A stretch of DNA of 35,178 nt. It comes from an uncultured Syntrophobacterales bacterium. Lineage in GTDB: Bacteria; Desulfobacterota; Syntrophia; Syntrophales; UBA5619. Position 1 is the first letter of the stretch. Every line of letters begins with the position of its first letter. The DNA is taken from assembly GCA_903928915.1 (NCBI GenBank), contig CAIYSL010000098.1, forward strand, positions 1 to 35,178, given 5' to 3'. Below are positions 7,263 through 16,177 of the stretch, one piece after another. The notes beneath the pieces are model-generated. The model was not told the DNA's origin and made no database searches. It was given only the letters and a program-made list of their open reading frames with translations. The position numbers were made by a program, and so were the translations under genes.

Positions 7263-7298
7263 CGGCCCGGCGCAGCTGAACCGCCGGGCCGGGGCTTT
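7263..7298 (+). terminator. probable intrinsic terminator after the aldo/keto reductase
   Basis: A perfect 10-bp stem (CGGCCCGGCG 7263-7272 with CGCCGGGCCG 7282-7291, 9-base loop) is followed by GGGCTTT. The stem is very stable but the T tract is only three bases, so this may be a weak or Rho-assisted terminator. Confidence 0.5.
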
Positions 7299-7323
7299 AG
7301 TCGATTCCGGTACCGGAACGCAG

Positions 7324-8928
7324 ATGAATAACGCGGACCTCCTCGTACGAACCCTGCATGCTGCCGGTATCCGGCGCGGGTTCGGCGTGCCGAGCGGCAA
7401 CGTGCTGCCGCTGATCGAGGCGATGCGCACCGGCGGCATCGCATTCGTGCTCACCGCCCACGAAGGGTCTGCCGCCTTTGCCGCGGACGCCACAGCCCGG
7501 GTTACCGGCGTGCCCGGCCTCTGCCTCTCCACCCTCGGACCCGGCGCCACCAACCTCGCCACGGGCGTCGGCTGCGCCTGGCTCGACCGCTCGCCGCTGC
7601 TGGCGATCACCTGCACCCTGCAGTCGGCGCAGCTCGGTCGCCGTCTGCAGATGGGGATCGACCACCACGCGCTGTTCCGGCCGATCACCAAGGCAACGCT
7701 CAGCCTGCGCAGCGGCGAGATCATCCCGCTGCTGGCGCAAGCCCTCACGATGGCCCGCTCCGAACCCTGCGGCCCGGTCCATCTCGACCTGCCCGAGGAC
7801 GTGGCGCTGGCGCCGGCAACCGAGAAACCGGGGGCATTCCTGCCGGAGGCGACGCCGCTGCCGCCTGCGCCGGAGGCGCCGATCGCCCGGGCCGGCGAGC
7901 TGCTCGGGGCGGCGCGGCGGCCGCTGGCCGTGATCGGCGCAGGCGCCATGCGCCTGAGAAACCCGGATGCGCTTCGCGCCTTCGTCGAGCGCCACGGCAT
8001 CCCCTTTGCCACGACGCTGATGGCCAAGGGGATGATCGACGAGGACCACCCCCTGTCGCTGGGCTGCATCGAGCGGGCCATGCGCACCCTGCAGCGAACG
8101 CTCATCCGGAGCGCCGATCTGGTGGTCGGCCTCGGTTACGACACCGTCGAGGTGGAGTACGAGGCGTGGGTCGGCGGGGCGCCGGTGCTGCACGTGGCTG
8201 GCGAGCACGCCGACGTCGCCGTAGGGGTCAGCCTCGCCCAGGAAGCGGTCGGCGACCTCGACGCGTCGCTTACGCGGCTGGCCGGGTTGCCGCGGGCACA
8301 CACCGGCTGGCCCGCCCACGCCGTGCGGCAGCACCGCGCGCTGTTCCGCAAGGCGCTGCGGCCGGAGACAACCGGGTTCGCTCCCCACCAGGCGATCGAC
8401 GTGGTCCGCGCGGTGCTGCCCCGGGAAGGGTTGCTGGCCGTCGACGTGGGCGCCCATACCCACCAGGTGGGCAGCCAGTGGACGTCGCACGCCCCGGCCA
8501 CCTTCCTCGCCACCAACGGGTGGTCGTCGATGGGGTTCGGCATCCCGGCGGCGATCGCCGCCAAGCTCGCCCGCCCGGAGGCGCCGGTGGTCTGCCTCCT
8601 CGGCGACGGCTGTTTCCAGATGACCTGCGGAGAGGTGGCGGTCGCCCGCCGCCAGGGGCTGGCCATTCCCTTCATCGTGCTGAACGATGGCTGGCTGTCG
8701 CTCATCAGGGTGAAGCAGGAACGTCAGGGTCTGCCTTGCTACGGCACCGAGCTTTCCCCGGAAGGGCGACCGGACCCGCCGGCGCACTACTTCGGCGTCC
8801 CCGCGGTCGGGGTGGACGATGCCGCCGGACTCGAACGCGAACTGCGCAGGGCGCTTTGCGCCGACGGCCCCACCGTCATCGAAGCCGCGTTCGATGCCGC
8901 GCAGTATTCGCGGACCGTGTACGACTGA
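7324..8928 (+). CDS. thiamine-diphosphate-dependent enzyme, acetolactate synthase superfamily
   Basis: This 534-residue protein has the three-domain layout of ThDP decarboxylases and carboligases. The N-terminal PYR domain has the catalytic glutamate E47 (AHEGSAAFAAD) and LGPGATNLATG near 71-81. A central domain covers about 190-330. The C-terminal PP domain holds the ThDP/Mg motif G427-D428-G429 ... N454 (LLGDGCFQM ... LNDGW), 27 residues apart as expected. No regulatory small subunit of acetolactate synthase is adjacent, and the length is a little short for IlvB. A catabolic 2-oxo-acid decarboxylase or carboligase therefore seems more likely than branched-chain amino-acid synthesis. The exact reaction cannot be read. 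An SDR follows 73 bases later, which suggests decarboxylation or carboligation followed by carbonyl reduction or oxidation. Confidence 0.85.
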   Translation: MNNADLLVRTLHAAGIRRGFGVPSGNVLPLIEAMRTGGIAFVLTAHEGSAAFAADATARVTGVPGLCLSTLGPGATNLATGVGCAWLDRSPLLAITCTLQSAQLGRRLQMGIDHHALFRPITKATLSLRSGEIIPLLAQALTMARSEPCGPVHLDLPEDVALAPATEKPGAFLPEATPLPPAPEAPIARAGELLGAARRPLAVIGAGAMRLRNPDALRAFVERHGIPFATTLMAKGMIDEDHPLSLGCIERAMRTLQRTLIRSADLVVGLGYDTVEVEYEAWVGGAPVLHVAGEHADVAVGVSLAQEAVGDLDASLTRLAGLPRAHTGWPAHAVRQHRALFRKALRPETTGFAPHQAIDVVRAVLPREGLLAVDVGAHTHQVGSQWTSHAPATFLATNGWSSMGFGIPAAIAAKLARPEAPVVCLLGDGCFQMTCGEVAVARRQGLAIPFIVLNDGWLSLIRVKQERQGLPCYGTELSPEGRPDPPAHYFGVPAVGVDDAAGLERELRRALCADGPTVIEAAFDAAQYSRTVYD

Positions 8929-9001
8929 AGGCCCGGACGGACGAGCGAAGGCTGCGCGGTGGGCTGAGCGAAGGACGGCGGCCTGCGCAAGAGGAGGATG
9001 G

Positions 9002-9769
9002 ATGGACCGGGGAACGAACAGGGTGGCGATCGTCACCGGCGCATCGCGGGGCATCGGGCGAGCCACAGCGCGCGCCCTCGCCGCGGCGGGCTTGCAGGTA
9101 TATCTCGTGGCGGACGGCACCAGGGAAGAGCTCGAGGCCGGCGTGGCCGAGTGCACCGCCGCGCATCCGGCGAGCCTGCCGTCGCACTACGGCATATTCG
9201 ATCTCGCGCGGACCGACGCGGCGCAGGCGATCGTGGACGCGACGGTCGCGGCGTTCGGTCGCCTTGACGTCCTGGTGAGCAACGCCGGCGTACGCGTCCG
9301 CCAGCCCTTCGGCGATTTTACCGCGGCGGACTTCGACCGGGTGGTGGCAATAAACCTGCGGGCCGGTTTTCTGCTCTGCCAGGCGGCCCGGCCGGCGATG
9401 CGCGCCTCCGGCGGCGGGCGCATCATCATCATGGCGAGCCAGCTCGGCATCGTCGCCGATCCGGGCGCCGCACTGTACGGCCTGACCAAGGCCGCGCTCA
9501 TCCACCTCGCGCGCTCGCTCGCCCTCGAGCTTGCGCCGGAAGGCATCCTCGTGAATGCGGTGAGCCCCGGCCCGATAGCGACCGAGTACTACCAGCAGCG
9601 ACTGCGACGGGAGCCCGATCTCCTGCAACGCCGGCTCGACGCCATCCCGCTCAAGCGGCTGGGCAGGCCGGAGGAGGTCGCCGAGGCGGTCGTCTTTCTC
9701 GCGACGACCCCGGCCGGGTTCATCGCCGGCCACAACCTCGTGATCGACGGCGGGTTTGTCATCCGGTGA
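9002..9769 (+). CDS. SDR-family oxidoreductase (classical, FabG-like)
   Basis: A 255-residue classical short-chain dehydrogenase/reductase. The cofactor motif TGASRGIG is at 12-19, NAG at 94-96, and the catalytic residues are S146, Y159 and K163 (MASQ ... YGLTK). The family C-terminal block SPGPIATE begins at 188, and the protein ends with the usual IDGGFVIR. The frame is open further upstream, but the ATG at 9002 directly follows a GAGGAGGA ribosome site and gives a standard N-terminus. It probably acts in the cytoplasm on the product or substrate of the ThDP enzyme encoded just before it. The substrate is unknown. Confidence 0.88.
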   Translation: MDRGTNRVAIVTGASRGIGRATARALAAAGLQVYLVADGTREELEAGVAECTAAHPASLPSHYGIFDLARTDAAQAIVDATVAAFGRLDVLVSNAGVRVRQPFGDFTAADFDRVVAINLRAGFLLCQAARPAMRASGGGRIIIMASQLGIVADPGAALYGLTKAALIHLARSLALELAPEGILVNAVSPGPIATEYYQQRLRREPDLLQRRLDAIPLKRLGRPEEVAEAVVFLATTPAGFIAGHNLVIDGGFVIR

Positions 9770-9871
9770 CCGGGGGGCAGGGTCGTCCGCGCCGGGATCC
9801 GCCCGAGGACGGCTGCGGCCGGCCAGGGCAACCGTTCCCCGGGGCGGAAGACACCGCGTGAACCCCGGTGC

Positions 9872-9885
9872 CCCCGCCGGCGGGG
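9872..9885. repeat. 14-bp perfect palindrome between convergent genes
   Basis: CCCCGCCGGCGGGG lies in the 170-bp gap between the convergent SDR and Bug genes. It could help terminate transcripts from both sides, but there is no T tract on either strand. Confidence 0.35.
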
Positions 9886-9939
9886 TACGGATCCTTCCTG
9901 TCTCTGACGACGCGTCTCCGGTCGGGGTCGCCGTCCGGG

Positions 9940-10995
9940 CTATTGGGCGACCACGTTGGCATCCCGGGCGACCTTGCCCCAGAGCGCGATCTCTTCCTTG
10001 ATGTACTGGGCAAACTGCTCAGGCGTGGTGGTGACGGCCTCGAACCCGAACTTCTGCGTCTTTTCCTTGGTGTCGGGCATGGCCGCGATCTTGGCCCATT
10101 CCGTATTCAGGCGGGCGATGATCTCTTTCGGCGTCCCGGCCGGGGCCATGACGCCGTACCAGGACTTGACCACGTAGTTGGCAACCCCGGCCTCGGCGGC
10201 CGTGGGAACGTCGGGAAGGGAGGGCAGGCGCTCCTTCGTCAGAACGGCCAGCGGCCGCACCTTGCTCGCCTGGATCTGCGGCAGCGCCGCGGGGGTGCCG
10301 ATGATCACCATGTCGATCTCGTTGCTCATCATGCCGATCATCGCCTGGTTCACCCCCTTGTAGGGGACGAGGACCATCTTGATTCCGGCCAGGGTGTTGA
10401 GCAGCTCGCCGGACAGGTGGGGCGGCGTGCCGATCCCGCCGCCGAAATTGATCTTGCCGGGCCTGGCCTTGGCGTACTCGACGAACTCCTTCAGGGTCTT
10501 GACCGGCAGGGTCGGGCGGACGAGCAGCACGTAATGCCCCTCCATGACGAGCGAAACGGCGGCGAGGTCCTTCACCGGATCGTAGTTGAGCTTCTTGTAG
10601 ATCCCCGGGCTGATCGTCAGCGACGGCGATACGAACAGGAGCTCATGGCCGTCGGGCTTTCCCTTGGCCACCAGTTCGGCGCCGATGTTTCCTCCCGCGC
10701 CCGGACGGTTCTCGGGCACGAAGGGCTGACCCAACCGCTCGGCGTACTTCTGGCCGACCAGGCGCCCGAGGACATCGGTCGCCCCGCCCGGCGGGAACGG
10801 CAGGATCAGGTGCACCGGTTTGCTCGGATAGGTCTGGGCGGCAAGGGGCGCGACCATGACGCCCATCAGGAGCATCATCCCCGCGGCCGCAAGCGCGGCC
10901 AGGCAGGCCCTCCCCGCCGCCCGTCCGCGGCCCGCAGGTCTTCGTTCCCGACCCGTTCTTCCCCCGGTGACATACCCCCAGACTCTTCCGTTCAT
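9940..10995 (-). CDS. Bug/TctC-family periplasmic substrate-binding protein (orphan)
   Basis: The 351-residue product belongs to the Bug family of tripartite-tricarboxylate-transporter receptors. A long basic N-terminus and hydrophobic stretch lead to a signal-cleavage site near LAA-QTYPSKP (about residue 53). The mature start YPSKPVHLILPFPPGGATD is the family hallmark for ligand carboxylate binding. Other blocks are ENRPGAGGNIG, NFGGGIGTPPHLSGE, VPYKGVNQA and SWYGVMAPAGTP. Such proteins bind carboxylates, often dicarboxylates or aromatic acids, for uptake. No TctA or TctB membrane subunit is in the window, so it is an orphan receptor, as is common for Bug proteins. I chose the ATG at 10995 because of its GAGAGGAG ribosome site. 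It faces the acyl-CoA-ligase group and could supply or sense its acid substrate. Confidence 0.88.
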   Translation of the reverse strand: MNGRVWGYVTGGRTGRERRPAGRGRAAGRACLAALAAAGMMLLMGVMVAPLAAQTYPSKPVHLILPFPPGGATDVLGRLVGQKYAERLGQPFVPENRPGAGGNIGAELVAKGKPDGHELLFVSPSLTISPGIYKKLNYDPVKDLAAVSLVMEGHYVLLVRPTLPVKTLKEFVEYAKARPGKINFGGGIGTPPHLSGELLNTLAGIKMVLVPYKGVNQAMIGMMSNEIDMVIIGTPAALPQIQASKVRPLAVLTKERLPSLPDVPTAAEAGVANYVVKSWYGVMAPAGTPKEIIARLNTEWAKIAAMPDTKEKTQKFGFEAVTTTPEQFAQYIKEEIALWGKVARDANVVAQ

Positions 10996-11326
10996 GGCGT
11001 TCTCCTCTCTGTATGCGGCCATCCTCGACTCAGGAACAACACAAACGCGGTGCCCGTGAAAACCATGACTGCCGGTGACGGGGGTATTCCTTTCACAATT
11101 TCGACGATTCGTCAAACAGCGATTCATCCCGGCCGGGCCGATCCGGTGCCGGCCGGGCGGCGTCCGTTCGGGCGGCAACCTTGCAGCTGGAAATTTATCG
11201 CAGGAATGGCTATAGAGGGATACCGACCCGTCGGCCGCAGCGGGCGGGGTTCGCGGTCAGCAAAACGGTGGACGGGTATGGGGTCGCAGTGGCGACAGGG
11301 GGAGTGGAGGACCGGATCGGCACGCC
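10996..11326. other. 331-bp divergent intergenic region
   Basis: The region separates the Bug gene (minus) from the O-antigen-ligase-like gene (plus) and contains no credible gene. It has a small dyad GACGA-T-TCGTC (11103-11113) overlapping a minus-strand TTGACG, and a candidate plus-strand promoter near 11188-11216. The rest is GC-rich sequence in which I see no structure. Confidence 0.5.
11188..11216 (+). promoter_or_regulatory. candidate promoter of the O-antigen-ligase-like gene
   Basis: TGGAAA (11188-11193), 17 bases, TATAGA (11211-11216). Each box matches four of six consensus bases. It is the most AT-rich spot of this gap, about 110 bases before the ATG at 11327. Confidence 0.35.
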
Positions 11327-14300
11327 ATGGGGGATGATGGTCGGGACAGCAGACTGGAGTCGTTCTGCACGGCGCTGATGGAAGCCGGCTGGTTGATCGC
11401 CGCCGTCGTCGTACCCGTCTTCTTCAACGTGTACACCGGCCGCATCTTCGAACCCGACAAGATTGCCCTGCTGCGTTCAATCGCCGTGCTGATGGCGTGC
11501 GCCTGGCTCATCCGCCTGGTCGAACGGGGAGGATCGGGACGCCAGTACCTGAGCGGCAGGCTCGGCAACCCGGTGTTCCTATCCGCGGCGGCTGTGGCGG
11601 CCGTGTCGCTGATCGCAACGGCCGCCTCGGTCAACCCGGGGCATTCCTTCTTCGGGTCCTACCGGCGGATGCAGGGGGCGTACACGACCCTCTGCGGCGT
11701 CGTCGTCTTCGCCATCATCTTCCTCGAAATGCGTACCCGTCGGCAGGCGGACCGGCTCTTCACGGCGATCATCCTGGGCAGCCTGCCGGTAGCCCTCTAC
11801 GGGATCCTCCAGCGGCTCGGCATGGACCCCTTGACCTGGAGTACGGACCCGTTCACGCGGAGCTTTTTCGAGGCCGACCGGGCCCCCTCGACCATGGGAA
11901 ATCCGATCTTCACCGGCGCCTACCTGGCGGTGGTCTCGCTCCTGACCATCGGGAGGGTCGCGGCGGACCTCGGGGGGATGAGATCCGCACGGGGCTCGCT
12001 GCCCGCGATCATCCGGGTCTGCGGCTTCGGGCTGGCGGCCCTCGTCCAGGTAGTTGCCCTGGCCAGCTCGGCCAGCCGCGGTCCCTGGGTAGGGTGGCTG
12101 GCCGGGGTCTCCTTTTTCGTGTTCATCCTCGTTATCCTGTCGCAGCGCCGCAGGCTCATCGCGGGCTTCGTCACCGCCGGCGTCCTGGGGATCGCGGCGC
12201 TGCTGGCGCTCAATCTCGGCGGCGGGCCCCTGGCAAAGATCCGCGCCCTGCCGCTTCTGGGCCCCATCAGCCACCTGCTGGAGAGCGAGCGCGGCACCGG
12301 GAAGACCCGGACGTTGATCTGGGAGGGCACCGTCCGCCTGGTTCTCCCCCATCAGCCGATCCGCTATCCCGACGGCTCCGAAGACCCCGTGAACACCCTG
12401 CGCCCGCTCATCGGGTACGGGCCTGAGGCCATGCCCCTCGTCTACGGCCAGTTCTACCCGCCCGAGCTTGGCCATCACGAGCACCGCTCCCTGCTGATCG
12501 ACCGCAGCCACAACGAGCTGTGGGATACCCTGGTCTCGACCGGGCTCATCGGCCTGCTCGCCTGGCAGGCCCTGCTCCTGTCGCTGTTCCGGTTCGGCCT
12601 GCGGTGCATCGGCCTGCTCTCCGCCGGGCGCGACGGGAAGGCGCTTGTCTGGCTGTGGACGGGCGCCGGTATCGCGGGAGGCCTTGTCCCCCTGCTCCTG
12701 CACCGGCCCGGCTACTTCGCCCTCGGAGCGGCGCTGGGGACGGTGGCCGGCATGATCCTCTCCCTTCTCCTGGCAGCCGGCCCGGGCCTTCGGCGCGAGC
12801 AGACCAGCCGCAGCAACGGGGAAGACCGGGTCCTGATCGCCTCTCTGCTCGCCGCGATTCTGGCAAACTACGTGGAGGTGCAGTTCGGGATATCCGTCAT
12901 CGCCAGTCAATCCCTCTTCTGGCTTGCCGCGGGGCTGCTCGTCGCCATCGGCCCGGGAGGACTCCGCGCAGAGGAGGATTTGCCGCCCGCCGACGCTCCC
13001 GCACCCCTGCGGGCAGCAGCTTTGCCGGCAGGCCGCCCGGGGAAGCGGAAGCCCCCTTCCCTGCGCCTGCCTCCTGCCGGCAGCGCCGGCCCCCGCGATC
13101 CGGCGCTCCGCCGGGTCATCGGGGCGGGGTTGGGGTACTCGCTGATGATTGCCCTGATCCTGGCGGCCCTTCTGTTTGCCTTCCTCAGCAACCATGCGCG
13201 GCTGGAGGATCCGCTGGCTGTGCTGTGGCAATCGCTGCGCGCCCCCTCCCGGCAGGGTTTCCCGGCGGCCCTCTGCCTGGTCGTCGCGGTCTGGGCACTC
13301 TCCTGTCTGATCGCAGCCGGCGAGCTCTTCCGCTGCGGGCGCCTCAAGTCCGCAGCGGACCGGGGCATCGCGCTTTGCTTGCTCTCCGCATCTTCCCTCG
13401 GCATTGCCCTGTCATTCGCGCTCCCCCTCGCCGTGCGGCTCCGGGACCTCGCCACGTCGCCCGCGGTCGAACCGCTTCGCCTGTCCGAGGGCATCATCGG
13501 GATGTACGATTTCTTCGTTTTCGCCCTTGCCGCGGCCGTGTTTCTCACCGGCCTGACACTACGGTACTGCAGGCAGGCGCCGCCCCGGACCGTCCGGAAC
13601 CCCTGGGTCCTCCTGCCGGTCCTCCCGCTCGTCCTGGGAGGCGGGTATGCGGCGATCAGTCATGCCAATCTCGATCCGATCCGCGCCGACATCCTGCTGC
13701 GCGAGGGGGGCATCCACCAGGCGCGCAACCGCCTCGATCAGGCAATAGCCCATTTTCACCGCGCCGCCGCACTCTGGCCGAGCGACGTCTGCGCTGCGAA
13801 ACTGGGGGGCGCACTCGCCGCCCGGGCGCAGGCGGCCGCCCCCGATTCCGGCGGCCGTCCCGGCGCGGAAATGAAGCTGAGCCGGGCGATGCGTCTCGAT
13901 CCGCAGGGGATGCGGGACATGAAGCAGAGCGAGCTGTTTTCCGCCGCCGGCGACCTGCTGCTTTATGCCCGCACGCTCAACCCCCTGTACGCCGATCACA
14001 GCTACAACCTGGCCCGCCTGTACCGCCGCTGGACGAGCCTGACAACCGCTGCCGCGGAAAAGACGCGCCTTGCCGAGCAGACAAGCGCCTTCTATCGCCA
14101 GGCCACTGTGATCAGCCCGCAGAATGTCGTCCTGTGGAACGAATGGGCCTCCTTCCTCCTGGACGAGCAGAACGACAACGGCGCCCGGCAGAAGATCGAG
14201 AGATCCCTTGCCCTGGACCCGCGCTTCGGACCGACCCACCTGGTGGCCGGGAGCATCTCCCTGAAGCGCCAGCAATGGGCCGCGGCAGAGGCATCGTTCC

Positions 14301-14599
14301 GCACGGCCCTCGACCTGACGCCCGATCTTGCCGAGGCCTATGACAAGCTCGCATACCTGTTCTCTGTGCAGGGGAATTTCCCGGAGGCGATCGCCGCCCA
14401 CCGGCATGTGCTCCGGATCATGCCCCACGACGCGGGGATCTGGAAGACGCACCGGAACCTGGCGATCCTGTACCGGAAGACCGGCGATCACCGCGCGGCG
14501 CGGGCGCATGCCGAACAGGCCTTGGCCCGGGCGCCCGCCAGCGGCAGGCAGGAGCTGGAGGCCCTGGCCGCGGAGGTCGGCGCACCGGCCCGGCGATAA
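11327..14599 (+). CDS. O-antigen ligase/polymerase-like membrane protein with C-terminal TPR domain
   Basis: A 1090-residue protein. The first 780 residues hold many hydrophobic segments, starting near residue 20. A Wzy_C/O-antigen-ligase-like region lies around 230-420, including the signature DRSHNELWDTLVSTGLIG with H395. A low-complexity Pro/Ala-rich cytoplasmic or periplasmic loop follows near 545-600, then more membrane segments to about residue 780. From about 789 to the end there are tetratricopeptide repeats (DQAIAHFHRAAALWP, AEASFRTALDLTPDLAEAYDKLA, EAIAAHRHVLRIMPHDAGIWK, ARAHAEQALARAP). Fusions of this kind are found in surface-glycan polymerases or ligases and in protein O-oligosaccharyltransferase relatives. 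The TPR part probably docks partner proteins. No glycan-synthesis genes are adjacent. A weak ribosome site precedes the ATG. Confidence 0.82.
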   Translation: MGDDGRDSRLESFCTALMEAGWLIAAVVVPVFFNVYTGRIFEPDKIALLRSIAVLMACAWLIRLVERGGSGRQYLSGRLGNPVFLSAAAVAAVSLIATAASVNPGHSFFGSYRRMQGAYTTLCGVVVFAIIFLEMRTRRQADRLFTAIILGSLPVALYGILQRLGMDPLTWSTDPFTRSFFEADRAPSTMGNPIFTGAYLAVVSLLTIGRVAADLGGMRSARGSLPAIIRVCGFGLAALVQVVALASSASRGPWVGWLAGVSFFVFILVILSQRRRLIAGFVTAGVLGIAALLALNLGGGPLAKIRALPLLGPISHLLESERGTGKTRTLIWEGTVRLVLPHQPIRYPDGSEDPVNTLRPLIGYGPEAMPLVYGQFYPPELGHHEHRSLLIDRSHNELWDTLVSTGLIGLLAWQALLLSLFRFGLRCIGLLSAGRDGKALVWLWTGAGIAGGLVPLLLHRPGYFALGAALGTVAGMILSLLLAAGPGLRREQTSRSNGEDRVLIASLLAAILANYVEVQFGISVIASQSLFWLAAGLLVAIGPGGLRAEEDLPPADAPAPLRAAALPAGRPGKRKPPSLRLPPAGSAGPRDPALRRVIGAGLGYSLMIALILAALLFAFLSNHARLEDPLAVLWQSLRAPSRQGFPAALCLVVAVWALSCLIAAGELFRCGRLKSAADRGIALCLLSASSLGIALSFALPLAVRLRDLATSPAVEPLRLSEGIIGMYDFFVFALAAAVFLTGLTLRYCRQAPPRTVRNPWVLLPVLPLVLGGGYAAISHANLDPIRADILLREGGIHQARNRLDQAIAHFHRAAALWPSDVCAAKLGGALAARAQAAAPDSGGRPGAEMKLSRAMRLDPQGMRDMKQSELFSAAGDLLLYARTLNPLYADHSYNLARLYRRWTSLTTAAAEKTRLAEQTSAFYRQATVISPQNVVLWNEWASFLLDEQNDNGARQKIERSLALDPRFGPTHLVAGSISLKRQQWAAAEASFRTALDLTPDLAEAYDKLAYLFSVQGNFPEAIAAHRHVLRIMPHDAGIWKTHRNLAILYRKTGDHRAARAHAEQALARAPASGRQELEALAAEVGAPARR

Positions 14600-14666
14600 G
14601 GCAGGGGAGAACGCTTGCCTCCACGCCGGCCTGCTGATGCAAAGGTTATTGTCCGAAGGGATGGGG

Positions 14667-16160
14667 ATGATGAAGAGGAAACCTTCGCGTGCGCGAGAAT
14701 TGATGGGTTTGATGATGGGCCTCAGGCCCCTGTTTGGTGACATCTGCGCCGTTCTGATCGCTGTTCTGCTCGCCCTGCAGGGCTGCGGCGGCGGTGGCGC
14801 CGCGGTGGCGGAGGAGGCGCGTCCCCAGGATACGCGGTCCTTTACGGTCGATGCCGCGTCGCTGCCGTTTGCGGCCCTGGCCGGAGCCGCCAAGGAAACG
14901 GACCGCTGGATAGGCATCCTGGGGGGAAGCGGCTACCGCATCGAGGTGCCGAAGACGTGGAACGGCATGCTGGTGATGTACGCCCACGGCTATGCCGGGA
15001 AGGGTCCGTCCCTCACCGTGACCACCCCGCCCGGGATTCGCCGCTTCCTGATCGACAACGGCTATGCCTGGGCCGCTTCGAGCTACGACAAGAATTACTA
15101 CGACGTCCGTTCCGGGGTGGAGGCCACCAACGCACTGGCCCTCGCCTTTCCCGCCATCGCGGCGGCCAACGGCCGGCCGCTGGCCGCGCCGGATAAGATC
15201 TACATCACGGGCCATTCGCTGGGCGGTCACGTGGCGGCGGCGGCGATCGAGGCGGAAACCATGGCCACGGCCAATAACAAGGTGCGGTATGCGGGGGCCG
15301 TGCCCCTGTGCGGCAACGTGGGCGACGGGGAATTATTCGCCTATTTCGCCGCCGCCCAGCTGGCGGCGCAGCAACTCGCCGGATACCCCGCCGCAGCGTT
15401 CCCGGCGGAGAATTTCGCGCCGCTCAACCGGCAGGTCCGGGATGCCCTGTTCACCGCCTTCCCTGCGCCGCCCTTCTATCCTACTGCCGTCACTACCCCC
15501 GCGGGCGATACCTTCAAGGGGATCATGATGAACCTTACCGGCGGGAAGCGTCCGCTCTTCGACCAGGGGTTCGGGGGGCCCTACCTCGCCACGGTTTGGG
15601 GCACCTTCGGCGGAGACGGCACGATCGACGGCATCCTGAACAGGCAGGGGATCGATACGCGCTCCATCGTCTATCAATTCGACGCCGATCCGCTGCTGTC
15701 AGCCGAGGAGCAGGCCTTCAACGCCTCCATCGTCCGGGCCACCGCAGCGGCCGATGCCAACCGCCTGCGGAGCGACGGCCTGCGCTGGATTCCGGTGGTC
15801 CAGGGACGGTTCGCGGTTCCGGTCGTTTCCCTCCACACGCTGGGGGACCTGTATGTCCCCTTTGCGATGGAGCAGGTATACCGGAGGCGGGCGGAGGCGG
15901 GCACCGGCGGGGGGTGGCTGGTGCAGCGGGCGATTCGGGGCGTGGCCCACTGCGATTTCACCGCCGCCGAGCAGGTGGCTGCCCTGAAGGCCATGCTCGA
16001 GTGGGAACAGACAGGGGCAAAACCGGCCGGCGACGATGTGCTCGCGCCGGCGACCGTGGCTGCGGCCGATTACGGCTGCCGGTACACGATCAACGCCACC
16101 GGACCGGACGATCCCCTGTTCATCGGACTGCTGCGGGCGAACATCCCCCCCTGTCCATGA
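14667..16160 (+). CDS. alpha/beta-hydrolase-fold lipoprotein
   Basis: Predicted product of 497 residues. A hydrophobic N-terminus ends in the lipobox-like L37-Q-G-C40, so it is likely an exported lipoprotein. The hydrolase fold shows an oxyanion-type YAHGYAGKG segment and the nucleophile elbow G-H-S-L-G-G with S184. A late histidine, H428 in GVAHCDF, is a good candidate for the catalytic base. An acid residue near the VVSLHTLGDLYVP segment (about 391-403) would complete the triad. Family and substrate are not clear; an esterase or depolymerase acting in the envelope is the natural reading. Three in-frame ATGs (14661, 14667, 14670) compete. I chose 14667, which sits six bases after AAGGG. It follows the O-antigen-ligase-like gene by 67 bases and may share its transcript. 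Confidence 0.75.
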   Translation: MMKRKPSRARELMGLMMGLRPLFGDICAVLIAVLLALQGCGGGGAAVAEEARPQDTRSFTVDAASLPFAALAGAAKETDRWIGILGGSGYRIEVPKTWNGMLVMYAHGYAGKGPSLTVTTPPGIRRFLIDNGYAWAASSYDKNYYDVRSGVEATNALALAFPAIAAANGRPLAAPDKIYITGHSLGGHVAAAAIEAETMATANNKVRYAGAVPLCGNVGDGELFAYFAAAQLAAQQLAGYPAAAFPAENFAPLNRQVRDALFTAFPAPPFYPTAVTTPAGDTFKGIMMNLTGGKRPLFDQGFGGPYLATVWGTFGGDGTIDGILNRQGIDTRSIVYQFDADPLLSAEEQAFNASIVRATAAADANRLRSDGLRWIPVVQGRFAVPVVSLHTLGDLYVPFAMEQVYRRRAEAGTGGGWLVQRAIRGVAHCDFTAAEQVAALKAMLEWEQTGAKPAGDDVLAPATVAAADYGCRYTINATGPDDPLFIGLLRANIPPCP

Positions 16161-16177
16161 GGCCCGGGGGCCTTCCC

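Noticed and set aside
11579-13231. Minus-strand 550-codon frame opposite the O-antigen-ligase-like gene
   Set aside because: Composition (Gln/Gly/Asp/Arg-rich, no hydrophobic core) marks it as a shadow of the membrane-protein frame.
16160-16173. Hairpin AGGCCC-GG-GGGCCT as a terminator between convergent genes
   Set aside because: The loop would be only two bases and no T tract follows on either strand.
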